A DNA stretch of 64,000 bases from Yoonia litorea (GCF_900114675.1 NZ_FOZM01000003.1:248001-312000); one strand, 5' to 3'; positions 26,527 through 36,906 are shown, counted from the first letter of the stretch. Made by a program: numbers and translations. Notes: generated from the letters alone by a model not told the origin.

Positions 26527-28095
26527 TTACTGGTTCAGTTTCTCGTCAATCAGCGCGATCGTTTCATTGACACCATAAAGTGCGATGAAACCGCCAAACC
26601 GTGGGCCTTGACTTGCGCCCAGCAGAACTTCGTAAAGGGCTGTGAACCAGGTCCGAAGCGGCTCGAACCCGTGCTCTTTCCCAACGGCAAACACCATGGA
26701 TTGCAGCTCCTCGGCATCCAACCCGCCGTCCCATGATTTCAGTCGGGCCGAGAGGTCTTCCAGCGCCGCGCGCTCTTGTGGGGTCGGGGCACGATAGACC
26801 TTCGTCGGCTTGACGAAGTCATTGTAGTAGCGGATCGCAAACCCTGCCGCCTGATCCATCTGCGGGTTGTTCTCCGCAGATGCCTCAGGTGCGTAGCGCT
26901 GGATAAAGCCCCAGAGCGTCTCCTTGTCCTCAGCCCCGGAAACAGAGGCGAGGTTCAAAAGCATCGCAAACGGCACGACCATGTCTGAGGCAGGTACGTT
27001 GTGGCCGTGAATATGGAAAACAGGGTTATTGGCGCGGCCAGCATCATCCTGTGTCGCATAAGCACGCAGTTGCTGGTGGTATTCATCCACCGCTTTCGGA
27101 ATCACATCGAAATGCATCCGCTTTGCCGTCTTGGGCTTCTGGTACATGAAATATGACAGGCTCTCCGTCGCGGCATACGTCAGCCATTCGTCGATCGAGA
27201 TACCATTGCCGGAAGACTTTGAAATCTTCTGGCCGTTCTCGTCCAGAAACAGCTCGTAAGAGAAATGGTTTGGCTTGCGCCCGCCCAAAATCTCACAAAT
27301 CCGGTCATAGATCGCGGTATTTGTCGCATGTTCCTTGCCGTACATCTCGAAATCGACATCCAGCGCGGCCCAGCGCGCGCCAAAGTCAGGCTTCCATTGC
27401 AATTTCACATTGCCGCCGGTCACCGGCAGCGTCCATTCGCGGCCATCATCGTCGTCAAACGTGATTTCACCCTTTTCGGCATCAACATTCTTCATCGGAA
27501 CGTAAAGGACACGGCCGGTCTCAGGGTGGATCGGCAAGAAGATCGAGTATGTCTCACGGCGCTCCTCTCGCAATGATTTCAGCATCACCGCCATGATGTC
27601 GTCGTAGCGTTCAGCGGCACGCAAAAGGATCTCATCAAACTGCCCGGTGCGATAAAACTCACGCGCCGAATAGAACTCATACTCAAACCCGAATGTATCA
27701 AGGAAACGGCGCAACATCGCGTTATTATGATGGCCGAAGCTTTCAAACTCGCCAAACGGATCAGGCACTGCCGTCAGCGGCTGGTGCATGTGTTCGACCA
27801 GCATTTCCTGCTGGGGGACGTTGCCGGGAACCTTGCGCATGCCGTCGAGATCATCAGAGAAGCAGATCAGCTTGGTCGGGATGTCAGAAATCACCTCGAA
27901 TGCACGACGGATCATCGTTGTGCGAAGAACTTCGCCAAAGGTCCCGATATGCGGCAGACCCGAGGGGCCATAGCCGGTTTCGAACAGCACATATCCTTTT
28001 TCGGGGTCTTTTTTCTCATACCGTTTGAGCAGGGCGCGCGCCTCTTCAAAAGGCCAGGCCTTTGATGTCATCGCGGCGTCACGAAAGGTGCTCAT
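26527..28095 (-). CDS. lysS: Lysyl-tRNA synthetase, class I
   Basis: Charges tRNA-Lys. This is the archaeal-type class I enzyme (Rossmann fold), common in alphaproteobacteria, not the class II LysS of enterics. HIGH motif HIGT at residues 49-52 ([11 protein letters not shown]); KMSKS motif KISKS at about 288. The 522-residue length is standard. ATG 28095 is chosen because homology begins at [18 protein letters not shown]; the frame runs 54 bases further upstream without conservation. It is divergent from the TerB-like gene. Confidence 0.96.
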   Translation of the reverse strand: MSTFRDAAMTSKAWPFEEARALLKRYEKKDPEKGYVLFETGYGPSGLPHIGTFGEVLRTTMIRRAFEVISDIPTKLICFSDDLDGMRKVPGNVPQQEMLVEHMHQPLTAVPDPFGEFESFGHHNNAMLRRFLDTFGFEYEFYSAREFYRTGQFDEILLRAAERYDDIMAVMLKSLREERRETYSIFLPIHPETGRVLYVPMKNVDAEKGEITFDDDDGREWTLPVTGGNVKLQWKPDFGARWAALDVDFEMYGKEHATNTAIYDRICEILGGRKPNHFSYELFLDENGQKISKSSGNGISIDEWLTYAATESLSYFMYQKPKTAKRMHFDVIPKAVDEYHQQLRAYATQDDAGRANNPVFHIHGHNVPASDMVVPFAMLLNLASVSGAEDKETLWGFIQRYAPEASAENNPQMDQAAGFAIRYYNDFVKPTKVYRAPTPQERAALEDLSARLKSWDGGLDAEELQSMVFAVGKEHGFEPLRTWFTALYEVLLGASQGPRFGGFIALYGVNETIALIDEKLNQ

Positions 28096-28210
28096 TGGGA
28101 TTCTCACATCTTGTTGAAGGGCTGCCGGATTGGCCGCCGGAACGGGCACTCCCTATTGCGAGACAGGCACAGCGTCAATAAATGACACGCAACCACAAAG
28201 GAATTGCACC

Positions 28211-28630
28211 ATGCTTGAAGACGCCTCTCTTACCGCGCAAGACGCGCTGGCAGCACTGATGATCGCAGTGTCCGCGTCAGACGAAGACATCCGCACAGCT
28301 GAACTGGTCAAGATGAGCAACGCAATCAACAACTTGCCTGTTTTTGCCGGCTATGACGCCGAACGTCTGCCGCAAATCTCACGCATGGTTTTCGATCTGC
28401 TGGAACAGGTGGACGGCCTTGATGCGCTATTCGGTTTGATCCGTGACGCGTTGCCGGAGCGCCTCTATGAAACAGCCTACGCGCTGTCATGTGACGTCGC
28501 CGCCGCTGACGGGCGCGTGGTCGGTCCCGAAGTGCGGATGCTGGAAGAGATTCGCGACGAATTGAACCTCGACCGTCTTCACGCGGCTGCCATCGAACGC
28601 GGGTCGCGTGCGCGGCATATGCCCCTTTAG
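28211..28630 (+). CDS. TerB-family protein
   Basis: A 139-residue all-helical protein with the TerB pattern: ALMIAVSASDEDIRTAELVKM (a metal-binding-type DE pair) in the first half and ALSCDVAAADGRVVGPEVRMLEEI in the second. TerB-like proteins bind divalent metals and occur in tellurite/stress systems and as stand-alone housekeeping proteins; here it is single, so tellurite resistance should not be assumed. ATG 28211 has AAGGA eight bases upstream. Its stop overlaps the dacB stop by four bases on the other strand. Confidence 0.88.
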   Translation: MLEDASLTAQDALAALMIAVSASDEDIRTAELVKMSNAINNLPVFAGYDAERLPQISRMVFDLLEQVDGLDALFGLIRDALPERLYETAYALSCDVAAADGRVVGPEVRMLEEIRDELNLDRLHAAAIERGSRARHMPL

Positions 28631-30096
28631 GCTGGCAGTCTCAGCGCCAGGTGACTGATGATGTCGCGCTGAAGCGTCCGCGCACGGCGGCCCCAACCGC
28701 GTGCGCCTTGCGGGCTTTCTGCACCACTGAGAATGCCTGCTGCGCGTTGTTCCAGATCAGCGGAAAAAATCGCAAACGCAAGCCTGCGGCCCTTGTCCGT
28801 TCTGACGTAGCCCGCCAGTGATGAGACGAAGTTCAGTGTCCCCGTTTTGGCCTGCACAGCAATCCCGTCCCGCACGACCTCTTGCCCCGCACTGTCAAAC
28901 ACGCGTCGACGGCGCAAAACCGGATAAAGCTGCGGTTCGACATTGGGCGCGCCAAGGATGCCCACCATTTCCGCAGGGCTGATCCGCGATTCATCCCCAA
29001 GTCCGGAATGATCGACAAATAATGGCGTCACGCCTCCGCAACGCTCATAGGTCCAGCGTGACATGCGTAAGGCGGATGTCCGCATCCCCTGTACGCGGTC
29101 AGTGATCGCCTTGGTGGCAGCCATACCGGTGACCTCGGCGGACAGATTGATGGAGTTGCGCAGCATGAACCGTAACTGCTCTGTCAGCGGTGCGCTTTGG
29201 AACTGCGCCAAGACCACGCCGCTTGGCGTTACAGGGGTTTCTTGCGGTTTAGAGAGAACAATACCGTGGCTGCGCATGAAGGTCGCGAAAACTTCGCCGG
29301 CATAGAGCGCCGGATGGCGCACAGGGAGCCAACGTGATCCCTCGTCATTGAGGGACCCGCGCGCCACGGTCCAGCGGTCGACATTGCCGGATTTGCGGTA
29401 GGTAAAGACAGGTGCATCCCGATCGACCAGATCAACCTCGGCAATCGAGACGGCGGGCCGGTAGTTCTCGCTGCGGGCATCAATCGCGGTGGCAAAACCG
29501 TCTTGCTCGCGACGCCATTCGAAGTGGACGCGATTGTAGTTGAGGTTCAGGCCCGTGATCGTCGGGTTATAGCCGAAATGATCGAGCTGCCCGGGGTCGA
29601 TCTCATCGACATTTCGTAGCGCCTCATCCCACACCAGAAAATCACCACGCACTTCACGCAGGCCAGTATCTTTGAGGCGCGCGGCCAGCGTGGCAATGTC
29701 ATCCGTCGCCAGATCAGGATCACCACCGCCCGCCAGAATAAGATTGCCATCAAGAACGCCATTCACCACCGGACCGTCTGCAAAAACCCGTGTGGTAAAG
29801 CGATGATTGGGGCCCATTGCCTCAAGCGCATAAAGGGCGGTGACGGCTTTGGTCACACTTGCGGGGGGCTGCTGGACGTCGGCGGCGACATCTTCGATCA
29901 TGGCACCGGTTGCGAGGTCCATAACAGCAACGCCGGTTTCGCCACTCAACCCCGCATTCGCGACAAGGCGGGTGATGACATCGCTGGCGGCCACGCGCGC
30001 ACGTGGACGCAGCGACGTCAGCGGCGCTTCAGCAAGGGCCGCACTCGCAAAAGTCGATCCCGCTCCGGCCAGCAGGGCACGTCGTGTCAGGCGCAT
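28627..30096 (-). CDS. dacB: D-alanyl-D-alanine carboxypeptidase/endopeptidase (PBP4, DacB)
   Basis: Periplasmic peptidoglycan hydrolase of the S13 family, 489 residues. Catalytic motifs are present: SxxK as SVTK (80-83), SxN as SIN (315-317) and KTG (417-419). The N-terminus LTRRALLAGAG with a following Ala-rich stretch looks like a twin-arginine export signal, although Sec export is also possible. ATG 30096 overlaps the nadD stop (TGATG) and is preferred; ATG 30102 is an alternative. It is co-transcribed with nadD. Confidence 0.93.
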   Translation of the reverse strand: MRLTRRALLAGAGSTFASAALAEAPLTSLRPRARVAASDVITRLVANAGLSGETGVAVMDLATGAMIEDVAADVQQPPASVTKAVTALYALEAMGPNHRFTTRVFADGPVVNGVLDGNLILAGGGDPDLATDDIATLAARLKDTGLREVRGDFLVWDEALRNVDEIDPGQLDHFGYNPTITGLNLNYNRVHFEWRREQDGFATAIDARSENYRPAVSIAEVDLVDRDAPVFTYRKSGNVDRWTVARGSLNDEGSRWLPVRHPALYAGEVFATFMRSHGIVLSKPQETPVTPSGVVLAQFQSAPLTEQLRFMLRNSINLSAEVTGMAATKAITDRVQGMRTSALRMSRWTYERCGGVTPLFVDHSGLGDESRISPAEMVGILGAPNVEPQLYPVLRRRRVFDSAGQEVVRDGIAVQAKTGTLNFVSSLAGYVRTDKGRRLAFAIFSADLEQRAAGILSGAESPQGARGWGRRARTLQRDIISHLALRLPA

Positions 30097-30689
30097 CACC
30101 ATTCCCCTCTTGCTCTGATTGCTGTTGAGGACTGATCGGTCATCGGCACGTTGATAAACGACCACGCCGGAGCCTCAAGGTGGCCGAGAATATGTGACGC
30201 GCGGCCTGTAATCCGGTCGTCGCGGTAGATGCGAGCCGCTTTGGACAATCGCGCGGAAATCCGGTCTCCGGGGCGCGCAATCACACCAACTGGCACGGTT
30301 TCCATGATCCAACGCCAATCCTGCCAGCGGTGAAACTGTGAGAGATTGTCGGCCCCCATGACCCAAACAAAACGGACAGCAGGATAGCGTTGCCGCAAGG
30401 CCGCAATCGTTTGGGCTGTATACCGCGTCCCTAAATGGGCCTCGATATCCGTGACCGTGACGCGGGGGTGCTGCATCATTGCCTTTGCCGCCCGCATCCT
30501 TTCAGCCAATGGGGCTGGCCCGCGCGCTTTCAACGGGTTGCCGGGTGTGACAAGCCACCAAAGACGGTCCAGCCCGAACCGTTTGAGCGCTGCTTTCGAA
30601 ATATGCACATGGCCGCTGTGCGGGGGATCGAACGATCCCCCCAAAAGGCCCACGACCTGTCCGGCGCGCGCGTGTGGCATTTTCGACAT
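30096..30689 (-). CDS. nadD: Nicotinate-nucleotide adenylyltransferase
   Basis: Converts nicotinate mononucleotide and ATP to deamido-NAD. The 197-residue product has [18 protein letters not shown] (GxFDPxHxGH nucleotide-binding motif, about 14-31), VMGADN in the middle and [11 protein letters not shown] at the C-terminus (ISSTxIR motif). Starts at ATG 30689 or 30680 are both plausible. It overlaps dacB by one base. The 216 bases upstream to the next gene show no clear element. Confidence 0.95.
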   Translation of the reverse strand: MSKMPHARAGQVVGLLGGSFDPPHSGHVHISKAALKRFGLDRLWWLVTPGNPLKARGPAPLAERMRAAKAMMQHPRVTVTDIEAHLGTRYTAQTIAALRQRYPAVRFVWVMGADNLSQFHRWQDWRWIMETVPVGVIARPGDRISARLSKAARIYRDDRITGRASHILGHLEAPAWSFINVPMTDQSSTAIRARGEW

Positions 30690-30905
30690 TATGGGGTGGC
30701 CCCAAGTGCGGTTGGATTTTCGGGCACGTCTGGCAAGCGTTGTCTCTTACGGTCAATTCGGCGGCCATAGTCAGTTCGACAGCCGCAGGTGTCAATCTCG
30801 CAAGGTGCAACGCCAATGCGGAAATGCGAGTTCCTTGTGACCCGCGGCGGGTGTCGGAGCCGCTTGCTGCATGCTAGCATCTTTCGAGCGAAGGAAAGGC
30901 TGCAC

Positions 30906-31565
30906 ATGACGCGCATCATCACCATGAGTTTGCTTGCACTGCTGATGCTGCCGTTTGCGCTTTATTCCGTTGATTTCGGGCAAGGCGGGTTACGCGACCG
31001 TCTGGCTGAGCCGCATTACCTGCAGACAGACAGCGCATCGGCAAATCTCGCGTTATTTAGCCACATGATCCTCGGGGGGATCGTCACATGCCTCGTGCCC
31101 TTTCAGCTTATCGGACGGCTGCGGGACAGATACCCGCAGGCGCACCGCTGGTCCGGCAGACTGATTGCCCTGTCCGCACTTGTGACAGCCTTCGGCGGGC
31201 TGGTCTTTATCACTCTCAAAGGCACCATCGGGGGCGCGGTAATGGATGCAGGCTTCGCGCTTTACGGGGCACTCTTGCTGCTGACTGCTGGCATGGCATG
31301 GCGCATGGCGCGGCAAGGTGACTTTGAAAGGCACCGTGCATGGGCGTTGCGGTTTTTCTGGCTGGCCATCGGATCATGGCTTTACCGCGTGCAATACGGG
31401 CTCTGGTATCTGGCGACAGATGGTCTTTGGTCCGAACCGGACTTTTCGGGCAGCTTTGATCTGGCGATGAATTTTGCGTTCTATCTGCCTTACCTGATCG
31501 GTGTTGAGATTTACCTTCGCATGAAAAAGGGAAACACTGATTCAGTCTTACGGGGGACGGCATGA
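30906..31565 (+). CDS. DUF2306 membrane protein
   Basis: A 219-residue membrane protein with about seven spans. The core HMILGGIVTCLVPFQLIG, YPQAHRWSGRL and the later HRAWALRFFWLAIGSWLYR match DUF2306, a family with conserved histidines related to cytochrome-b-like transmembrane folds. ATG 30906 is chosen since the longer frame upstream (from 30789) is not hydrophobic or conserved. It overlaps the next gene (ATGA), forming a three-gene operon with two oxidoreductases. Function unknown. Confidence 0.85.
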   Translation: MTRIITMSLLALLMLPFALYSVDFGQGGLRDRLAEPHYLQTDSASANLALFSHMILGGIVTCLVPFQLIGRLRDRYPQAHRWSGRLIALSALVTAFGGLVFITLKGTIGGAVMDAGFALYGALLLLTAGMAWRMARQGDFERHRAWALRFFWLAIGSWLYRVQYGLWYLATDGLWSEPDFSGSFDLAMNFAFYLPYLIGVEIYLRMKKGNTDSVLRGTA

Positions 31566-32494
31566 CACATATGACAACGCAAAGTGGCAGGCCGCTGTCA
31601 CGCTTTGCCTTCGGTACAATGCAATTTGGCGGCAAGGCCGACGCTGCCGCCAGTCAGGCGATGTTCGAAGATTGCCGTGCGGCAGGCATCAACCATTTCG
31701 ATACGGCGGTCGGCTATACCGATGGCGCATCCGAGACACTGCTCGGTCCTATGATCAAAGCCGATCGTGAAAACCTCTTCATCGCCAGCAAGGTCGGCTA
31801 TGTGAGTGGGGCGGGCCGCGCGAATATCATGGCACAGTTCGACAGGATCCGCGCGCAGCAAGATGCCGACATGGTCGATCTGCTCTATCTGCATCGCTTT
31901 GATGATGAGACCGAACTTGAGGAAACCTTCACGGCACTTGCCGAACTGCAGCAGTCGGGCGCGATACGCTATATCGGAGTGTCAAACTATGCCGCATGGC
32001 AGGTAATGAAGGCCCAGTCTGTTGCGCAGCGTCTCGGCACCCGCATTGATGCAATCCAACCCATGTATAACCTTGTGAAGCGGCAGGCAGAGGTCGAAAT
32101 CTTCCCGATGGCCACTGATCAACAGATTTCGATTTTCCCCTATTCACCGCTCGGTGGCGGTTTGTTGACGGGTAAATATGCTGAAGGCGCAGAGGGCCGT
32201 CTGAAAGAGGACGAGCGTTATACCAGTCGTTACGCGCAAGGCTGGATGCATGAGAGCGCGGCGAAACTGTCTGCATTTGCCAAAGAAATCGGGGCAGACC
32301 CTGCGACCCTCGCGGTGGCATGGGTCGCGCGTCACCCTGCGCAGCCGCACCCCATTATCTCGGCCCGTTCGGCCGGACAACTTGCGCCGTCGCTGGCCGC
32401 CGCCGGTTTTGAGATGGACGACGCGCTCTATGACCGGATCACCGCACTGAGCGTCACCCCACCACCAGCGACGGACCGCTTGGAAGAAGCATGA
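31562..32494 (+). CDS. Aldo/keto reductase
   Basis: NADPH-dependent (beta/alpha)8 barrel oxidoreductase, 310 residues. The catalytic tetrad is visible: Asp and Tyr in FDTAVGYTDG (about 48-57), Lys in FIASKVGYV (about 76-84), His in LLYLHRFDD (about 106-114). The cofactor loop with NYAAWQ and later SARSAGQL is as expected. The substrate cannot be told. It is coupled to the DUF2306 gene before and the FAD oxidoreductase after, each by an ATGA overlap. Confidence 0.92.
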   Translation: MTHMTTQSGRPLSRFAFGTMQFGGKADAAASQAMFEDCRAAGINHFDTAVGYTDGASETLLGPMIKADRENLFIASKVGYVSGAGRANIMAQFDRIRAQQDADMVDLLYLHRFDDETELEETFTALAELQQSGAIRYIGVSNYAAWQVMKAQSVAQRLGTRIDAIQPMYNLVKRQAEVEIFPMATDQQISIFPYSPLGGGLLTGKYAEGAEGRLKEDERYTSRYAQGWMHESAAKLSAFAKEIGADPATLAVAWVARHPAQPHPIISARSAGQLAPSLAAAGFEMDDALYDRITALSVTPPPATDRLEEA

Positions 32495-33573
32495 TCGACT
32501 TTCTGGTGATTGGCGGCGGTATCGCCGGTGTTTCAGCGGCAGCGCGTCTGTCTGAAGTGGGACAAGTTGTGCTGTTGGAAGGCGAAGACGCACTCGCTTA
32601 TCACGCATCAGGTCGGTCAGCGGCAATGTTTGAGGAAAACTACGGCAAGCCCTCGACGATTGAGCTTAATCGTGCCAGCCGGGCATTTCATCAGGGCGCA
32701 GAGGTCCTTGGTCCACGCGGGCTAATGCTCATTGGCGGCAAGCAGGATGCAGATGCCTTTGCGCACGATCTGGAGACCATGAAACTTGAAGAAATCTCGA
32801 CCTCTGACGCCCGGTCGATGATCCCGATTTTACGAACGGACGCGGTGGACCGCGCCGCTCATGATCCTCACGCCTGGGATATTGATACCGACAAGCTGGT
32901 CCAGACATTCGTCCGTATGGCGCGCCAAAACGGAGCAGAGATCGTTCCCAAAGCATTGGTTACGGCGATTTCGCGCGACGGGACGGGTTGGATCGTTCAG
33001 GTTGGGGGAACCGACTATACCGCACGCAATATTGTCAATGCGGCCGGTGCGTGGGGGGATGAAATCGCCAAAATGGCCGGCATCGCACCTATCGGTTTGA
33101 CACCTTTGCGGCGTTCGATGGCGCGGATCCCGGCACCAGGTGGCCACGATGTCAGCCGGTGGCCCATGGTCTTTGGCGCTGGCGAGACGTGGTATGCAAA
33201 GCCAGATGCAGGGGCGTTGATCGTCTCTCCGGCGGACGAGGATCCGGTCACGCCCCATGATGCGTTCGCTGATGACATGGTGCTCGCCGAAGGTCTGGCC
33301 CGGTATGAAGCAAATGTCACAGAACCGGTCACGCGGCTTTTGTCATCGTGGGCGGGTTTGCGGACCTTTACACCGGACCGGACGCTTGTTCTGGGCCCCG
33401 ATCCTGCCGTAGAAAACTTCATCTGGTGTGCGGGTCAGGGCGGCTACGGGATGCAATCGGCCCCTGCGGCAAGTCAGCTTCTGGCGGATCTGGTCGCGGG
33501 GCGGCAGCCAGAGCTTCCTGCCAGCACCGTTAAAGCGCTGACACCGCAACGCCTGCGGGCGCACCACGCTTAA
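32491..33573 (+). CDS. FAD-dependent oxidoreductase (DAO family)
   Basis: A 360-residue flavoprotein of the D-amino-acid oxidase/glycine oxidase fold. The N-terminal dinucleotide-binding motif VIGGGIAGVSAAARLSEVG spans about 6-24, followed by YHASGRSAAMFEENYG. The C-terminal WCAGQGGYGMQSAPAAS holds the FAD near the isoalloxazine. The likely substrate is an amino acid or secondary amine. Last gene of the DUF2306 operon; no terminator is evident before the next gene 51 bases on. Confidence 0.9.
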   Translation: MIDFLVIGGGIAGVSAAARLSEVGQVVLLEGEDALAYHASGRSAAMFEENYGKPSTIELNRASRAFHQGAEVLGPRGLMLIGGKQDADAFAHDLETMKLEEISTSDARSMIPILRTDAVDRAAHDPHAWDIDTDKLVQTFVRMARQNGAEIVPKALVTAISRDGTGWIVQVGGTDYTARNIVNAAGAWGDEIAKMAGIAPIGLTPLRRSMARIPAPGGHDVSRWPMVFGAGETWYAKPDAGALIVSPADEDPVTPHDAFADDMVLAEGLARYEANVTEPVTRLLSSWAGLRTFTPDRTLVLGPDPAVENFIWCAGQGGYGMQSAPAASQLLADLVAGRQPELPASTVKALTPQRLRAHHA

Positions 33574-33624
33574 ATTTGCGGCAGCCGGACTTCAATTTCG
33601 GCAAATAGCGCCTATTTGAGCGGG

Positions 33625-33939
33625 ATGAAGCGCAATCACAGAGAAATAGCCAAAGCCCGGTTTGAGCGGCAGTTCCGATTTTTTTCGGATCGTGTGCCAA
33701 TGCTCGAAGGTCTGCGCAAACCTGGTTGGATGATTGCAAGAATAATCGTCGGATTTTTTCTGGTCATCGGCGGGATGCTGGCGATCCTTCCGGTGCTGAA
33801 CGTATGGATGATTCCGGTTGGTCTGCTGTTGCTGGCAATTGACCTGCCAATCCTGCGAGGGCCCGTCACACGCGGGATCATCTTTGGCAGGCGGCGGGCC
33901 GAAAACATCCGTCGGACGTGGTTTCGCCGTCAGGCCTGA
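33625..33939 (+). CDS. Small PGPGW-like membrane protein
   Basis: A 104-residue protein with two adjacent hydrophobic helices (about 37-55 and 58-76) flanked by basic tails, including RKPGWMIARIIVGFFLVIGG and IPVGLLLLAIDLPILRG. This resembles the PGPGW transmembrane family (lP-PGPGW-GLxLLaxxfP), but the full PGPGW is not present. ATG 33625 has GAGCGGG just before it; a TTG at 33616 is the longer option. It overlaps the convergent gene at its end by ten bases. Confidence 0.7.
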   Translation: MKRNHREIAKARFERQFRFFSDRVPMLEGLRKPGWMIARIIVGFFLVIGGMLAILPVLNVWMIPVGLLLLAIDLPILRGPVTRGIIFGRRRAENIRRTWFRRQA

Positions 33940-34220
33940 TGAAAACGCAGTGGTTTGGTGTTTTCGCGCACCACCACGCCCTTTGCCTCAAGATCAAGCT
34001 GCACGCATTTTTGCCACCAACCTGATGTCGCCCCACCGGGAAACAAATCTTCCGGCAAATGCGCTTTCGCCGCTTCCTTGCTTTCCTTGGCCGTCATGCC
34101 CGGCGCGGATTTCGGCAATGTCGCAAGCATGGCGGATTTCATCGCATCGTATTTTGCCTTGTCCACATTGGTGACATGACCGGGAACATTCACGTTCTCG
34201 ACAGCGATCTTCTCAGACAT
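33930..34220 (-). CDS. Conserved small protein of unknown function
   Basis: A 96-residue soluble protein with the pattern ENVNVPGHVTNVDKAKYDAM, then PGMTAKESKEAAKAHLPEDLFPGG, then GWWQKCVQLDLEAKGVV and a basic end. The layout suggests a small winged-helix-like fold, and I recall it as a conserved DUF protein in Rhodobacterales, without known function. ATG 34220 follows AAGGACTGTCAG. It is 57 bases downstream of the dimethylglycine dehydrogenase-like gene on the plus-coordinate scale and could be read separately. Confidence 0.75.
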   Translation of the reverse strand: MSEKIAVENVNVPGHVTNVDKAKYDAMKSAMLATLPKSAPGMTAKESKEAAKAHLPEDLFPGGATSGWWQKCVQLDLEAKGVVVRENTKPLRFHQA

Positions 34221-34277
34221 CTGACAGTCCTTTCAGGGCATAGGTCGGTTGGGTCTCAGCCTACGCCCCGAGAGGGG

Positions 34278-36773
34278 TTACCCGTCAATCCTGATTTTGG
34301 CGTTGGTTGGATCGTAGGGGCTATCTTCGACGACTTCGCAGGCCCAGAGTTGGTCGAGCATCTTGACCTGCAGCTTCGTACCGACCGTGGCCAGTTCCGG
34401 TTTCACGTAGCCCATCCCGATCGACTTTTCAAAGGCAACAGAATAGCCGCCAGAGGTCAGACGCCCGACACGGTTACCGTCCATATCATAGAGCGCCTCA
34501 CGACCCCATGGATCAGCATCTTCCGGGCCATCAATCAGCAATGTGACGCATTTGGACCGGATTCCCTTGGCCTCCATCTCAGCCTTGCCGTGGAAATCCT
34601 TGGAGAGGTCCACAAAGCGCGGCAGATCGGCCTCCAACGGGGTGGCGTCGCGGCCAAGCTCGGTGCCGAAGGCGCGGTAGGATTTTTCCTGACGCAGCCA
34701 GTTTTGCGCGCGCGCGCCGACCAGCTTCATTCCGTGGGACTCGCCTGCCTTCTCAAGCAGATCAAAAAGGTAGTTCTGCATCTCGATGGGGTGGTGCAGC
34801 TCCCAGCCGAGTTCGCCTGTGTATGCGACACGGATCGCGTTGACCGGGCACATACCCAGTTCGATCTGTTTGGCAGACAGCCAAGGGAAGCGCTTGTTCG
34901 ACAGCGCTGTCGCCGGATCAGCGTCCTTGATCACCGCGTTCAACACATCACGTGATTTCGGACCAGCAATGGCGAACACACCCCATTGCGTCGTGACATT
35001 CTGCACGTCGATACGGCCAAACTCAGGTTCTTTATCCTCGACGGCCTTGCGCAGGAAATCTGCGTCATAGTCTGACCAAGCACCCGCCGAGACGAGGTAG
35101 TATTCGTCATCCTTCAGGCGGACGATGGTGTATTCGGTACGGGTCGTGCCGTGGCTAGTGAGCGCATAGGTCAGGTTGATACGACCGACGCGTGGCAGCT
35201 TGTTGGTGGTGAACCAGTCGAGGAAAGCGGTCGCTCCGGGACCTTTGACGATGTGCTTGGTAAAGGCGGTTGCGTCGATCAGGCCAACACCTTCGCGGAT
35301 CGCCTTGGCCTCTTCCACGGCATATTGCCACCAGCCACCGCGACGGAAAGAGCGGCTGTCGTGATCGTTAAAGCCCATTGGGGCGAAGTAATTGGGGCGC
35401 TCCCAGCCATTCACGAAACCGAATTGCGCGCCGCGCGCGGCCTGACGGTCGTAGGCGGGTGACGTGCGCAACGGACGGCAAGCAGGCCGCTCTTCGTCAG
35501 GGTGGTGCAGGATATAGACGTGGTCGTAGCATTCCTCGTTCTTGCGGGCTGCAAACTCGGTTGTCATCCAGTCGCCGTAACGCTTGGGATCAAGGGAGGC
35601 CATGTCGATCTCGGCCTCGCCATCGACCATCATCTGCGCAAGGTAATATCCCGTGCCACCAGCGGCCGTGATGCCGAAGCTGAAACCTTCGGCCAGCCAC
35701 ATGTTGCGCAGCCCGGGGGCCGGTCCGACCAGAGGGTTGCCGTCTGGCGTGTAGCAGATCGGGCCGTTGAAATCGTCTTTCAGCCCGATTTCCTCAACCG
35801 ACGGAATCCGGTGGATCATCGCCATATACTGTTCCTCGATCCGTTCCAGATCGAGCGGGAAGAGGTCAGCGCGGAAGCTGTCTGGCACACCGTATTCAAA
35901 AACGGCAGGTGCATTCTTTTCATAGACCCCCAGAATCCAGCCGCCGCGTTCTTCACGCACATAAGATTGCGCGTCCGCATCACGCACGACGGGGTGCTCG
36001 ACATTTCCGGCAGCGCGGAACTCGACCAAGGCCGGATCCTGATCCATGACAATGAACTGGTGTTCGACCGGGATCGCTGGAATTTTAATGCCCAGCTTCT
36101 TCGCAGTAGTCTGTGCGTGGTTTCCTGAGGCGGTGACGACATGCTCGGCAGTGATCACGACCTGCTCGTCAGAGGGGACGAGGTTGCCGCCTTTCTCGAC
36201 CATCTTGGTGCAGGTGACTTCCCAAGCTTCGCCGTTCCAGTGGAAGGCATCCGCCTGCCATTTGCGTTCGATCATCACGCCGCGCTGACGGGCGCCTTTG
36301 GCCATCGCCTGTGTCACATCGGCAGGGTTAATGTAGCCGTCGGTGTGGTGGTAAAGTGCGCCTTTGAGGTCTTCGGTCCGGATCAGTGGCCACTTTTCCT
36401 TGATCTCCTCTGGCGTCATCCAGACATAGGGGACATCACAGGTTTCGGCGGTCGAAGCATAGAGCATATATTCGTCCATACGCTCTTGGGTCTGCGCCAT
36501 GCGCAGGTTGCCCACAACGGCAAAGCCCGCGTTCAGACCTGTTTCGGCCTCAAGCGACTTGTAGAAATCAACCGAGTATTTGTGGATATGGGTCGTCGCA
36601 AAAGACATGTTGAAAAGCGGCAGCAGGCCCGCTGCGTGCCATGTGGAGCCAGACGTCAGCTCGTCACGCTCAAGCAGCATCACATCGTCCCAGCCAGCTT
36701 TGGCCAGATGATAGGCGATGGATGTGCCGACTGCGCCACCACCGACGACCAGAGCTTTGACTTCAGTTTTCAT
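34278..36773 (-). CDS. Dimethylglycine/sarcosine dehydrogenase-like enzyme (FAD + GcvT domains)
   Basis: An 831-residue two-part enzyme. Residues 1-400 are a DAO-type flavin domain (VVGGGAVGTSIAYHLAKAGW at about 9-28; GSTWHAAGLLP near 43-53, where the His is the covalent FAD site in rat dimethylglycine dehydrogenase). Residues about 430-831 are the folate-binding GcvT/T-protein domains (IDATAFTKHIVKGPGA, YTGELGWELHHP, LTSGGYSVAFEKSIGMGYV). Such enzymes oxidatively demethylate dimethylglycine or sarcosine and pass the one-carbon unit to tetrahydrofolate. Marine relatives use osmolyte-derived glycine betaine products. The exact substrate is not decidable here. Confidence 0.9.
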   Translation of the reverse strand: MKTEVKALVVGGGAVGTSIAYHLAKAGWDDVMLLERDELTSGSTWHAAGLLPLFNMSFATTHIHKYSVDFYKSLEAETGLNAGFAVVGNLRMAQTQERMDEYMLYASTAETCDVPYVWMTPEEIKEKWPLIRTEDLKGALYHHTDGYINPADVTQAMAKGARQRGVMIERKWQADAFHWNGEAWEVTCTKMVEKGGNLVPSDEQVVITAEHVVTASGNHAQTTAKKLGIKIPAIPVEHQFIVMDQDPALVEFRAAGNVEHPVVRDADAQSYVREERGGWILGVYEKNAPAVFEYGVPDSFRADLFPLDLERIEEQYMAMIHRIPSVEEIGLKDDFNGPICYTPDGNPLVGPAPGLRNMWLAEGFSFGITAAGGTGYYLAQMMVDGEAEIDMASLDPKRYGDWMTTEFAARKNEECYDHVYILHHPDEERPACRPLRTSPAYDRQAARGAQFGFVNGWERPNYFAPMGFNDHDSRSFRRGGWWQYAVEEAKAIREGVGLIDATAFTKHIVKGPGATAFLDWFTTNKLPRVGRINLTYALTSHGTTRTEYTIVRLKDDEYYLVSAGAWSDYDADFLRKAVEDKEPEFGRIDVQNVTTQWGVFAIAGPKSRDVLNAVIKDADPATALSNKRFPWLSAKQIELGMCPVNAIRVAYTGELGWELHHPIEMQNYLFDLLEKAGESHGMKLVGARAQNWLRQEKSYRAFGTELGRDATPLEADLPRFVDLSKDFHGKAEMEAKGIRSKCVTLLIDGPEDADPWGREALYDMDGNRVGRLTSGGYSVAFEKSIGMGYVKPELATVGTKLQVKMLDQLWACEVVEDSPYDPTNAKIRIDG

Positions 36774-36906
36774 GACCTGCGACTCCCTTGGGTTCTTGCG
36801 CCATAATTTGCGCGAAAACCGCAGCCCACGTCAGAGCCAGCCGACGCGTTTAGGTGCGAAAGCGACAAGCGCCCTATTTGGGTGGCGTGGCCAGTGCTCT
36901 GCGGGT

